The position numbers and the translations under genes were made by a program. This document shows positions 18,126-26,638 of a stretch of 64,000 nucleotides of DNA, one piece after another. The notes beneath the pieces are model-generated. The model saw only the letters and a program-made list of their open reading frames with translations. It was not told the origin of the DNA and did not search any database. Source of the DNA: Polaromonas sp. (lineage in GTDB: Bacteria > Pseudomonadota > Gammaproteobacteria > Burkholderiales > Burkholderiaceae_C); the NCBI GenBank assembly GCA_030683705.1, contig JAUXPP010000062.1, positions 62,001 through 126,000 of the forward strand, given 5' to 3'. Positions within the stretch are counted from its first letter, which is position 1, and every line of letters begins with the position of its first letter.

Positions 18126-18964
18126 TGAGCACCGTTTCCACCCCGCCCAGCCGCACCGCCGGTGAACTGCAAGGCAAGCGGCCGATCGCCAGGGCCGACA
18201 TGATCGAAGGCATGGCCAAGGGCATGGCCGTGCTGGAGAGTTTCGACACGCAGCGCCAGCGCCTGAATGCCACGCTGGCCGCCGAGCGCGCCGGCATCAC
18301 GCGCGCTGCTGCGCGCCGGCACCTGCTGACATTGGCACACCTGGGCTACCTGGAAACCGACGGCAGCTATTTCTGGCTGGCCGCCAAGGTGCTGCGGTTT
18401 TCGGGCAGCTACCTGGCCTCGGCACGGCTGCCGCGCGCCATCCAGCCCACGCTCAACCGGCTGGCAGCGCAGACCCAGGAGTCGTTTTCAGCGGGCGTGC
18501 TCGACGGCGACGAGGTGGTGATCGTCGGGCGCAGCGGCTACGACTGGAAGAGCGTCTCGCCCGGCGCGGTGCGGGTGATGGCCTACGGCCTGCACCTGGG
18601 CGCGCGCCTGCCGGCCCATGCGACTTCCACCGGGCGTGTGCTGCTGGCGGCACAGGGCAAGGCCGCGTTCACACAATGGCTCAAGGGGCGCGCGCTGGCG
18701 CGCCTGACCCCCATGACCGTGATCGACCCCAAGCTGTTTCGCGCAGCGATCGAACAGGTGCGCGCCGACGACTTCTGCCTGGCCGCCGAGGAACATGAAC
18801 TGGGTGTGCATGCGCTGGCCGTGCCGCTGCGCAACATGCAGGGCGAGACCGTGGCCGCGCTCAATGTGGTGGCGTCGCCGCAGCGGCTGCCGGCCCGGCA
18901 GATGCAGCGCGACCTGCTGCCGCTTCTTTTTGATGCGGCCAGGGAACTTCGTTCGCTCATGTAG
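18125..18964 (+). CDS. pobR: IclR family regulator, probable PobR
   Basis: A 279-residue regulator. The winged helix spans residues about 20-85 (GMAVLESFDTQRQRLNAT, then ITRAAARRHLLTLAHLGYLE), followed by the effector domain ending in VPLRNMQGETVAALNVVAS, a PcaR/PobR-class feature. A TTG at 18107 is in frame, but the ATG at 18125 fits better. It lies head-to-head with pobA. IclR-type PobR proteins activate pobA with 4-hydroxybenzoate in Acinetobacter; the same role is inferred here. Confidence 0.82.
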   Translation: MSTVSTPPSRTAGELQGKRPIARADMIEGMAKGMAVLESFDTQRQRLNATLAAERAGITRAAARRHLLTLAHLGYLETDGSYFWLAAKVLRFSGSYLASARLPRAIQPTLNRLAAQTQESFSAGVLDGDEVVIVGRSGYDWKSVSPGAVRVMAYGLHLGARLPAHATSTGRVLLAAQGKAAFTQWLKGRALARLTPMTVIDPKLFRAAIEQVRADDFCLAAEEHELGVHALAVPLRNMQGETVAALNVVASPQRLPARQMQRDLLPLLFDAARELRSLM

Positions 18965-18998
18965 CGCGCTTGCGCCGGCCCGGATTTAAAATTCCTCC

Positions 18999-19616
18999 AT
19001 GGAAGCCAAAACCAGAAAAAGCGAATTGACCCGGGCCGCCATCGTCGAGGCTGGCATCGACATCGCCGTGCGCCATGGACTGGGTGCGGTGACCGTTCCG
19101 AGCCTGGCTGAAAAACTCAAACTGTCCAACAGCGGGGTTTTTTCGCGCATCGGTTCGATTGAAGCCCTGCGCATTGCGCTGGTGGACGAATACGGCAAGC
19201 GCTTCCTGGCCGAAATTTTCTTTCCCGCCCTGAAAAAGCCCCATGGCCTGGAGCGGCTCGACGCCGTGATCGAGTTGTGGATACGCAAGATCTGCAGCGG
19301 CACCGGCAACAGCATGGCGCTGTTTGAAGTGACGGCTTTTTCCATGGACCAGGCTGCGCAGGAAACACGGGACATTCTTGTCGGTAATGTGCGTGGCTGG
19401 CGCGGCATGATGATGCGGACCATCATGCAGGCGATGGCGCACGGGCAACTCAGGGAGGACATCGACCCTTCGGTGCTGCTGTTCGAGATTCACTGCCTGG
19501 TTCTGGGCGCACTGTACGAGTACCGAATCATGAATGACGCGAACACGGCCGACAAGGCCATCGCCTCGTACCGGGCCCTGATCAAGCGCGTCAGCCGGCC
19601 CGTGAAGGCCGGCTAG
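18999..19616 (+). CDS. TetR family transcriptional regulator
   Basis: A 205-residue protein with an N-terminal helix-turn-helix (RAAIVEAGIDIAVRHGLGAV, then LKLSNSGVFSRIGSIEAL). The C-terminal ligand domain resembles the TetR_C group seen in many proteobacterial regulators. TAAAAT at 18987-18992 is seven bases before the start codon, so the transcript may be leaderless. No target gene is evident; it lies 34 bp after pobR on the same strand, and its 3' end overlaps the next ORF on the other strand by 26 nt. Confidence 0.85.
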   Translation: MEAKTRKSELTRAAIVEAGIDIAVRHGLGAVTVPSLAEKLKLSNSGVFSRIGSIEALRIALVDEYGKRFLAEIFFPALKKPHGLERLDAVIELWIRKICSGTGNSMALFEVTAFSMDQAAQETRDILVGNVRGWRGMMMRTIMQAMAHGQLREDIDPSVLLFEIHCLVLGALYEYRIMNDANTADKAIASYRALIKRVSRPVKAG

Positions 19617-19977
19617 GGTCCGCGCCGACCGGTGTTTGCCGGACAGTGCAGAGGCCCATCCCCTTCAATTTCTGTTCCAGCGGGCGCTGGCAGACAGCTT
19701 GTACCCAGTCGCGGGTTGCGCTTGCGGCAGCCATCCCGGGCCAGCCTTGCTCGCCGAAATGTGCAAGTGCCATGATTTCGAGCCGGGGTGTCATGTCGTC
19801 GGCGATCCAGTCAAAAAAATCGCGAGGGATCTTTCCGCGGTTTTGCCGGATCATGTCGGCCACCAGGGCGTCGAGGGCTTCGACGGCCATCAGCACGATC
19901 CGGTCGGCCGTGCCAGGCGCTGCCAGCGGCGGCAACGGACGCAGCAGGGGATGCCCGGTCCGCGCCGGGACGCGCAT
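19591..19977 (-). CDS. Hypothetical protein of 128 residues
   Basis: I do not recognise this gene. ATG 19977 starts MRVPARTGHPLLRPLPPL and the protein contains helical, coding-like sequence (LVADMIRQNRGKIPRDFFDW, then TRDWVQAVCQRPLEQKLKGMG). The frame is open further upstream into the binding-protein gene, and a GTG near 20010-20030 is a possible alternative start. It runs 58 bp behind the ABC binding protein on the same strand. Its 3' end overlaps the TetR gene tail. Composition argues for a real gene, but there is no family assignment. Confidence 0.5.
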   Translation of the reverse strand: MRVPARTGHPLLRPLPPLAAPGTADRIVLMAVEALDALVADMIRQNRGKIPRDFFDWIADDMTPRLEIMALAHFGEQGWPGMAAASATRDWVQAVCQRPLEQKLKGMGLCTVRQTPVGADPSRPSRAG

Positions 19978-20035
19978 GGCCCCCTTGCGGTGCAGCCCGG
20001 TTTTCAGCAAGACGCCGGAGGCTCCCACAGGCGCC

Positions 20036-21178
20036 TCAGGACATGATCCTGCCGTCGCCGGAGAGGATGCCGAGATCCACATAACGGGACCCGACACGCG
20101 CAGCCGTACCGCTGTAGTCGATCTGGAACCCGCCGAGGTCGAAATTGCGTATACCCGCAACGGCCTGGCGAAGTTTTTCCCGATCTGCGGAGCGGCCGCT
20201 GCGCTGCAGTGCTTCAGCCATCACCCGCGTGTTGATGTAACCCTCGAGGCTGCCGGTGGTGAAACGCTCCTGGCCGGTTGCCCGCATCGCGCCCTGGTAC
20301 TCCCGGATGATCTGGTGCTTGGAGCGGTTGGGTTCGGGAAACACCATCGTGATGGCAAGGCCGCGGGCGCTCATGCCCAGTTGCCTGACGCCGTCCTGGG
20401 TCAGGCTGGGGCTGATGCCGGCAATGGGCATGCTTGGTGATGCCTTGCGCAGGGCGGCTACCAGCCCGGTGGTGGCTGCGCCCGTGGTGCCAAGCACAAC
20501 AGCGGATGGATTGGAGGCCACGGTTTGCGCAACAATGGCATCCATGTTTTTTCCGTCCACAGACAGGGCGTGGGTACCCAGAATGCTGATGCCCGCGTTT
20601 TTCAGCAGGGTGGCGGTTTCCTCGGACACTTCCTTGCCATAGGGGTTGTCGGTGTAGACGATGGCAAGGTTCCTGATGCCCATGGAGGCGACGTTTTGCA
20701 CCAGCCGTGCAATTTCATCGCTGTAGCTCGCGCGAATGTGGAAGACATGGCGCAAGCCGTTTTTACGCAGGCTGCTGGCGCCCGTCAGCGGCGCGAGGTG
20801 CACCAGGCCGGCGGCCTCGATCAGTGGCGTAATGGCCGCATTGTTGGCGGTTCCGAGACAGGACATCAAGCCAACAACGGCCGGGTTGGCTGCCAGTTGC
20901 CGGATGTTCTCGACACTGCGCGCCGGCACGTAAGCGTCGTCGAGGACTTCCATTCGCACCGGGCGGTCGTGCACGCCCCCCTTGGCATTGATTTGTGCGA
21001 GCGCGGCCTGGACGCCCTTCTGGTTTTCGAGTCCGAACGCGCCCAAAGGGCCCGACATCGCAGCCGTGCTGCCTATGGTCCAGGCGCTTGAATTAGCAAG
21101 GGCATCCGAAATTAGGGGAAAGGAAACCGCAGCGACCCCCATGGCTGTACCTGAGGCAAGGAATTGGCGACGTTTCAT
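20036..21178 (-). CDS. ABC transporter substrate-binding protein (Liv-type, family 5/6)
   Basis: A 380-residue periplasmic protein. ATG 21178 gives a twin-arginine-like leader (MKRRQFLASGTAMGVAAVSF) ending near ALANS. The mature part is a LivK-type type I fold (IGSTAAMSGPLGAFGLENQKG; later IVYTDNPYGKEV). These proteins bind branched-chain amino acids, aromatic acids or amides. No permease or ATPase is adjacent, so it must share the membrane parts of another system, for example the livFGMH set at 24.9-28.6 kb. That partnership is conjecture. Confidence 0.88.
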   Translation of the reverse strand: MKRRQFLASGTAMGVAAVSFPLISDALANSSAWTIGSTAAMSGPLGAFGLENQKGVQAALAQINAKGGVHDRPVRMEVLDDAYVPARSVENIRQLAANPAVVGLMSCLGTANNAAITPLIEAAGLVHLAPLTGASSLRKNGLRHVFHIRASYSDEIARLVQNVASMGIRNLAIVYTDNPYGKEVSEETATLLKNAGISILGTHALSVDGKNMDAIVAQTVASNPSAVVLGTTGAATTGLVAALRKASPSMPIAGISPSLTQDGVRQLGMSARGLAITMVFPEPNRSKHQIIREYQGAMRATGQERFTTGSLEGYINTRVMAEALQRSGRSADREKLRQAVAGIRNFDLGGFQIDYSGTAARVGSRYVDLGILSGDGRIMS

Positions 21179-21376
21179 GGGTGGGGCTCCGACAGAAGGT
21201 GTTAGCACTTCAGCTTATAGGTTGAGGAATTTCGGGAAGTTTAGGTGTGCTTTTCACTTAAAATAGCATGACGATGCGAAAAACGGTCAATCTGTGACTT
21301 ATTACCACTGCACCGTTTGCGCCTGGGGCCCGCGCAAGCCTGATCCGGCGCGGGCGGCAGCCGGTTGTCGCCGTCC

Positions 21377-24300
21377 TCAGCCTCGGGGCAGCACGAAGAA
21401 AAACGTTGCCCCCTGATCGGGCGCGGATTCGGCCCAAATGCGCCCGCCGTGGCGAGCGATGACCCGGGCAACCGTGGCCAGGCCGATGCCGGTGCCGGCG
21501 AACTCGCTGCTGCCGTGCAGCCGCTGGAAGGTGCCGAACAGCTTGTCCGCATACGCCATGTCGAAGCCGGCGCCGTTGTCGCGTACAAAAAAGGCCTGAT
21601 GCCCCTCTGACCAGCCCACTTCGATGATGGAGCGCTCGCGCCGTTCACTGAACTTCCAGGCGTTGCCGAGCAGGTTCTCCATGACGGCCCGCAGCAGACG
21701 CGTATCGCCGTGTACCGTCAGGCCCGGGGCGACGGTGAAATCGGCATGGCGGCCGGGCGAATGCGCGCGCAGGCTGTCGAGCGCCTCGCGGGCAAGCTGG
21801 CTCAGGTCCACCGGTTCGACGCGCAAGGCCTGGCGCGTCACGTGCGCGAGGGACAGCAATCCCTCGATCAGCTGGCCCATCTGCGTCACGCCGGCCTGGA
21901 TACGTGACAGGTAGTGGGCCGTCCTGGCGCTTTGTGAGCTGCCCAGTTCCTTGGACAGCAGCCGGCTGAAGCCATCCACCGTGTTCAGCGGCGCGCGCAG
22001 GTCATGCGACACCGAATAGGAAAACGCCTCGAGCTCCGAGTTGGAGATGCGCAAGGCGGTCTCCACCGCCTTGAGTTCGGTGATGTCGATATCGATACCG
22101 ACCCAGAACAGCAACTCACCGCTGTTGTTGAACACCGGCGAGCAGCGGTAGGACATGGTGTGGTAATTGCCGTCCCGGGCACGCAGGCGCCGCGTGCCGG
22201 TGTAGGCTGTGCCGGTGGTGGTGGCTTCCTTCCACTGCCGGGTCAGATCCGCCAGGTCGTCCGGATGCACCAGGGCCAGCCAGGCATGGCCCATCCAGTC
22301 GGGCGGTGCGCCGCCACACAGCGCATACCAGGCGCGGCTGGTAAAGGTGGCGGCACCTGTCGGGTCCAGGGTCCAGATCGGCTGCGGCGCCTGTTCTGCC
22401 AGCGCCCGGAACAGCGCCTCCTGCCGGGACAGTTCACGCGTGCGCTGGGCAATTTTCTCCTCGAGGCCGCTGTTGAGTTCCTGAACCTGACCCAGCAGCC
22501 GGACATTGTCGATGGCGATCTGGGCCAGCTCGGCCAGTTCGGTGGCGATGTACTCGTCCTGCTGGGTGAATTCGCCCTCCAGCTTGTCGGAGAGCTGCAG
22601 CAGCCCGATGTTGCTGCCGTCGCGGCCGGTCAGCGGCACCGCCAGCCAGCCGCGCATGGCCGGGTGTTTGTCGGCATAGGCCCCGAAACCGCGCCAGCGC
22701 GGATGCGCCTCGAGCTCGGCCTGGGTCAGTCGCAGCGGCCGGTTGGTTTCGCAGACCACCGCATAAATGCCGCTGCCGTCGGGCGGCTCCACCAGGTCGC
22801 GCCAGGCCGCATATTTGTCCGACAGCGAGAGCGCGGTGATGGCCTGCGCCCAGTCACAGTTCCGCGTCAGGCTGATGATGGCCTGGTGCGCGCCTATGAT
22901 TGTGCGCGCCTGTTCGGCCACTTCCTGCATCATGGCGTCCAGGCTGTGGTGCCGGGTGATGGCCTGGGCGGCCTCCGCGGCCCCTTGCAGGGTCTGAAGC
23001 TGTGCCTGCACTTCACGCTCGGCAAGCACCCGCGCGGTGACGTCCTGCAGCGCCCCCTGAACGCGCACGATCTGGCCCTGCGCGTTGCGCGCTGCCCGTC
23101 CCATGGAGCGCACCCAGATAATGCGGCCCGTGCCGGTGACCATTTCCACCTCCACGTCGAAGGGCGTGCCGATTTCCATACATTCCTGCGCCACCCGGCT
23201 GGCCAGCGCCCGGGAGGGCGGGGTGCACAGGCTGATCGCCGTCTCCAGTGTGGGTGCGGCGCCGGGCGGCAACTCCAGCACAAAGGACGCCTCCTGCGAC
23301 CACCGGAAGCGCATGCCGGGCAGCTCCAGCGCCCAACCGCCCATGCCGGCCAGCTGGCCGGCCATGCTCAGCAGCTCGGCCTGGGATTTCAGGGCGGCCT
23401 CGGCCTGCTTGAGGTCGTCGATGTCTGTCGAGGTGCCGTAGTAGGACACCACCCGGCCCTGAGCGTCACGGTTGGGAATGACCCGCGCCAGCTGCCAGCG
23501 GTAGCTCCCGTCGGCGTAAAGCAGGCGGTGCTCGTTGTGCATGCTCTGCGCACTTTCGATGGCATCGCGGAAATCGTCCGCTGTCCGCTCCAGGTCGTCC
23601 GGATGGACGCGCATGAACCAGCCGCTGTTCCTCGCTGCTTCCGCCGGCTGCCCGGTGACGTGGGTCCACTGGTCGTTGACGAAAGCCATGTGGCCGCGGG
23701 CGTCGGTGATGAACACGATTTGCGGCATGGCCTGGGCCAGCTCACCGAAGCGCAGTTCGGTCTGTTCGCGCTGGCGGGATTGCCGGTAGAACAGGGCACA
23801 CATCACGCCCACACCTGCCGCGGCCAACAGCCAGATCAGGCTGGTCAGGGTGGCGAAGCGCGCCCATCCTGCAAGGATTTTGCTGGATTCCGAACCGACG
23901 ATGACCGTCATGGTGGGGTAGGCGCTCAGGCGCCGGTAGGCAATCATCCGCTGGCGGCCGTCGAAGTTGCTGACGGTTTCGTAGATGCCGTTGGGCGCTT
24001 TCCTGAGCTCCGCAAACAGCGGCAGGTCAGGGAAGGTCTTGCCCATGGCGCCGTCGTCCATCGGGCTGCGCATCATCAGCGCCCCATCATCGCGGAACAG
24101 GGCAACCGCACCGCCGGGTCCCAGGTCGATGGCGCGCCAGAGCCGGTCAAAGTAGGGAGGCTCCACCGCGGCCACGACGACACCGGCAATCGCTCCACCA
24201 GGTGTGCGCAGCGGACGCGAGGCGCTGATCAGCCAGGTGTTGGTGGTGCGGCTGCGCACCACCGCGCTGACATGAAAACCGGTGGCGGGGCGCTGTTGAT

Positions 24301-24760
24301 AGACCTGGAAATACTCGCGGTCTTGCAGATTGACGCCGATGTTGCCGATGTCCGAGTCGTAAACAATGCGACCCTCGGCATCGAGTACCCAGATCGCCCG
24401 TACAAAGGGCAGTTCGCCGATCTGTTGCTGCAGCATGGTCCGTACCACATCGGGGTCGGGCTTGCGCTCGCGCTGCATGACCAGCAGGCTGTTGCCTGCC
24501 AGTTGCAGCCGCTGGTCCACCGTCTGGAAGGTCCGGCTGGTTTGTTCCTCGATGACCTGGGCCAGCGATTGGGTCAGTTTTTCACCGGACCGCAGTGCTT
24601 CTCCCCGCAGGTAAAAAAGGGCGACGGCGACAGCGAGCGCCGACGCCAGAACCATCACCGCCGCCATCCAGGCAACCTGCCGCCGTGTCGACGCTTGTCC
24701 GTCACCCGGAGCCCGGATCGACAGTGGGACGGAGGCATCCACTTGCCAGGGCCAACGCAT
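21377..24760 (-). CDS. Membrane PAS/GAF hybrid-input sensor histidine kinase
   Basis: A 1127-residue orphan kinase. A transmembrane segment at about 27-50 and another at 298-322 enclose a roughly 250-residue periplasmic Cache-like sensor. Then come PAS (about 340-460), a second PAS/PAC (475-590), GAF (610-755), a short coiled coil, a third PAS (773-900), the HisKA H-box SHDLRAPLN with phospho-His919, and an HATPase_c domain (N-box ENLLGNAWKFSE, G1 DNGAGFD, G2 GTGIGLATV). No receiver domain is fused, and no response-regulator gene is adjacent. The ligand and partner are unknown. Confidence 0.9.
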   Translation of the reverse strand: MRWPWQVDASVPLSIRAPGDGQASTRRQVAWMAAVMVLASALAVAVALFYLRGEALRSGEKLTQSLAQVIEEQTSRTFQTVDQRLQLAGNSLLVMQRERKPDPDVVRTMLQQQIGELPFVRAIWVLDAEGRIVYDSDIGNIGVNLQDREYFQVYQQRPATGFHVSAVVRSRTTNTWLISASRPLRTPGGAIAGVVVAAVEPPYFDRLWRAIDLGPGGAVALFRDDGALMMRSPMDDGAMGKTFPDLPLFAELRKAPNGIYETVSNFDGRQRMIAYRRLSAYPTMTVIVGSESSKILAGWARFATLTSLIWLLAAAGVGVMCALFYRQSRQREQTELRFGELAQAMPQIVFITDARGHMAFVNDQWTHVTGQPAEAARNSGWFMRVHPDDLERTADDFRDAIESAQSMHNEHRLLYADGSYRWQLARVIPNRDAQGRVVSYYGTSTDIDDLKQAEAALKSQAELLSMAGQLAGMGGWALELPGMRFRWSQEASFVLELPPGAAPTLETAISLCTPPSRALASRVAQECMEIGTPFDVEVEMVTGTGRIIWVRSMGRAARNAQGQIVRVQGALQDVTARVLAEREVQAQLQTLQGAAEAAQAITRHHSLDAMMQEVAEQARTIIGAHQAIISLTRNCDWAQAITALSLSDKYAAWRDLVEPPDGSGIYAVVCETNRPLRLTQAELEAHPRWRGFGAYADKHPAMRGWLAVPLTGRDGSNIGLLQLSDKLEGEFTQQDEYIATELAELAQIAIDNVRLLGQVQELNSGLEEKIAQRTRELSRQEALFRALAEQAPQPIWTLDPTGAATFTSRAWYALCGGAPPDWMGHAWLALVHPDDLADLTRQWKEATTTGTAYTGTRRLRARDGNYHTMSYRCSPVFNNSGELLFWVGIDIDITELKAVETALRISNSELEAFSYSVSHDLRAPLNTVDGFSRLLSKELGSSQSARTAHYLSRIQAGVTQMGQLIEGLLSLAHVTRQALRVEPVDLSQLAREALDSLRAHSPGRHADFTVAPGLTVHGDTRLLRAVMENLLGNAWKFSERRERSIIEVGWSEGHQAFFVRDNGAGFDMAYADKLFGTFQRLHGSSEFAGTGIGLATVARVIARHGGRIWAESAPDQGATFFFVLPRG

Positions 24761-24906
24761 GCATCCGACCTTTCAGTTCGACACGGTCAACAAGCCGGTC
24801 GGGTTGCCGGAGCGTTGTCCGGATGCGGTCATGATGCCATGCGGCAGGGGGCTTGTCGATGCAGGCGCGTCAGGTCATTCCCGGGGAATACCGTCCCGGA
24901 GCAGGC

Positions 24907-25620
24907 TCACACGCCCAGGTATTGGGTCAGCAGTTCAGGCCGGGCGTGCAACTCCGCGGAGCCGCCTTCAAACACGACCTCCCCCTTGACGAGGATGATG
25001 TTGCGGTCGGTGATCTGCGTGACGTGTTTCCAGTTCTTGTCGACGATCACGCTGCTGATGCCGGTTTCCCGGATCACGCCGCAGATGCGCCAGATCTCGC
25101 GCGCGATCAGCGGCGCCAGCCCCTCGGTCGCCTCGTCGAGGATCAGCACGTCGGGATTGGTCATCAGCGCGCGGCCAATGGTCAGCATCTGCTGCTCGCC
25201 GCCGCTGAGCTGCTGACCGCCGTGGCCCAGGCGCTCCTGCAGGCGCGGGAAGGTCTCGAGCACACGTTCATAGGTCCAGTCGCGCTGCCCGCGGGTGCCG
25301 GGACGTGCGGCCATCTTGAGGTTCTCGAGCACGCTGAGGTTGCCGAAGATGCCGCGACCCTCGGGCACATAGGCGATGCCCAGGCGCGAGATTTCGTAAG
25401 GCGCGCGGCCCAGCATGTCCTTGCCGGTGATGGCCAGGCTGCCCGAGCGCGGCCTGACCAGTCCCATGATGCTTTTGAGCAGTGTGCTTTTGCCCATGCC
25501 GTTGCGTCCCATCAGGCCGATGGTTTCGCCGCGCGCGACCGAAAAATCGATGCCGCGCAGGATGTGGCTGGCGCCGTAGTAGGTGTGGATGCCTTTGGCG
25601 TCGATCAGCAGTTCGGCCAT
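24907..25620 (-). CDS. livF: Branched-chain/aromatic acid ABC transporter ATPase LivF-type
   Basis: A 237-residue cytoplasmic ATPase. It has Walker A (GRNGMGKST), the Q-loop, the signature LSGGEQQ and Walker B (VLILDEAT). Start ATG 25620 begins MAELLIDAKGIHTYYG. It is the last gene of a livK-H-M-G-F set placed beside benzoate-CoA ligase, which suggests import of benzoate or a related acid rather than amino acids. That substrate assignment is from context only. A long copy of repeat family 1 lies between livG and livF. Confidence 0.9.
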   Translation of the reverse strand: MAELLIDAKGIHTYYGASHILRGIDFSVARGETIGLMGRNGMGKSTLLKSIMGLVRPRSGSLAITGKDMLGRAPYEISRLGIAYVPEGRGIFGNLSVLENLKMAARPGTRGQRDWTYERVLETFPRLQERLGHGGQQLSGGEQQMLTIGRALMTNPDVLILDEATEGLAPLIAREIWRICGVIRETGISSVIVDKNWKHVTQITDRNIILVKGEVVFEGGSAELHARPELLTQYLGV

Positions 25621-25624
25621 CAAT

Positions 25625-25789
25625 CAAGCCTCCGACGGGCCGCCCCTAGGAGGCTTGGGCCCCCTTGGGGCTGGAGCCTGCGGCTCCAAGCCTGCCTGCG
25701 CAGGCTTGGACAGGCGACAGAGGCGATGCCTCCGGCGAGCTGCGGCCTGCAGGGCCTCGTGCAGTACACGAAGTGACAAGCGTGGGGGC
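25625..25789 (+). repeat. Covarying-hairpin repeat family 1, copy A (long form)
   Basis: Left arm CAAGCCTCC (25625-25633), constant 15-nt loop GACGGGCCGCCCCTA (25634-25648), right arm GGAGGCTTG (25649-25657), a perfect 9-bp stem. A second hairpin CCCCCTTGGGG follows, then an extra inserted segment holding its own palindrome (CCAAGCCTGC...GCAGGCTTGG), and the tail ACACGAAGTGACAAGCGTGGGGG at 25766-25788 (given here in part). It fills the livG-livF gap. Confidence 0.8.
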
Positions 25790-26638
25790 TCACGATTCTT
25801 CCCCGAGGTAGGCGGCCTGCACGCCGGCGTCGGCGCGGATGTCGGCGGGCGTGCCGCTGGCAATCACCTTGCCGTCGACCATCACCGTCAGCCGGTCGGC
25901 CAGCGTGAAAACCGCGTCCATGTCGTGTTCGACCAGCAGGATGCCATGGTCCTTTTTCAGGCTCAGCAGCAGCGCGACCATGCGCTCGGCTTCGGCCACA
26001 CCCATGCCGGCCAGCGGCTCATCGAGCAGCAGCACCTGCGGCTCGGTCGCCAGGGTCATGGCAATCTCGAGCTGGCGCTGCTCGCCGTGGCTGATGGTGC
26101 CGGCGATGGCGTCTTTCCGGTTCTCGAGGCCGGCCAGCGCGATGGCCCTCGCCGCACGCTCGTTGAGCGCTGCAAAATCGGTCGCGCGGCTGAGCCAGCG
26201 CGCGGCATGCGGCTGGCGCGACTGGGCTGCCAGGCGCACGTTTTCCCAGACCGTGAAGGGCAGGAAGATGTTGGTCTTCTGGTAGCTGCGGCCCAGGCCC
26301 TGGCGCGAGATTTTTTCAGGGTTCCAGCCCGTCACATCCTGGCCGCCCAGTCGCACCGAGCCCGAGGTCGGTGGCAGGTCGCCGGAGAGCAGGTTGGTCA
26401 GCGTGGATTTGCCGGCGCCGTTGGGGCCGATCACCGCATGGATGTGGTTGCGCAGCAGCTCCAGCGAGACGTCGTTCACCGCCGCCAGGCCGCCGAAGCG
26501 CTTGGTCAGGTTTTTTGCGGAAAGTAGGGCCCCCACGCTTGCCACTTCGTGTGCCTCCGGCGGTGCGCTGCCCCATTCACGACGTGTGGGGGCGTCCGCG
26601 CCTTGGGGCGGCCCGGCGACGCGTTGAACTTCACTCAT
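25790..26638 (-). CDS. livG: Branched-chain/aromatic acid ABC transporter ATPase LivG-type with repeat-derived insert
   Basis: A 282-residue ATPase with Walker A GPNGAGKST, signature SHGEQRQL and Walker B LLLDEPLAGM, typical of LivG. Start ATG 26638 (MSEVQ) overlaps livM by 8 nt. Residues 6-36 (RVAGPPQGADAP through HEVASVG) are encoded by a copy of repeat family 1 at 26530-26623. Without it the protein reads MSEVQ followed by LLSAKNLTKRFGG, the normal LivG start. The insert precedes the first beta strand, so the ATPase core is intact. See the findings. Confidence 0.88.
   Translation of the reverse strand: MSEVQRVAGPPQGADAPTRREWGSAPPEAHEVASVGALLSAKNLTKRFGGLAAVNDVSLELLRNHIHAVIGPNGAGKSTLTNLLSGDLPPTSGSVRLGGQDVTGWNPEKISRQGLGRSYQKTNIFLPFTVWENVRLAAQSRQPHAARWLSRATDFAALNERAARAIALAGLENRKDAIAGTISHGEQRQLEIAMTLATEPQVLLLDEPLAGMGVAEAERMVALLLSLKKDHGILLVEHDMDAVFTLADRLTVMVDGKVIASGTPADIRADAGVQAAYLGEES
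26530..26623 (-). repeat. livG: Covarying-hairpin repeat family 1, copy E, inside livG
   Basis: Read on the minus strand: arm CGCGTC, constant loop GCCGGGCCGCCCCAA, arm GGCGCG (6 bp with one G-T wobble), second hairpin around GCCCCC...GGGGC, and tail ACACGAAGTGGCAAGCGTGG. The length is 31 codons without a stop, keeping the livG frame. It has the opposite orientation to copies A-D relative to the local gene. Confidence 0.8.

Noticed and set aside
24760..25216. Very long plus-strand ORFs opposite the sensor kinase and other genes (for example 22004-25216)
   Set aside because: These are antisense frames of high-GC genes with Arg/Gln/His-rich nonsense composition; no start signals or domains.
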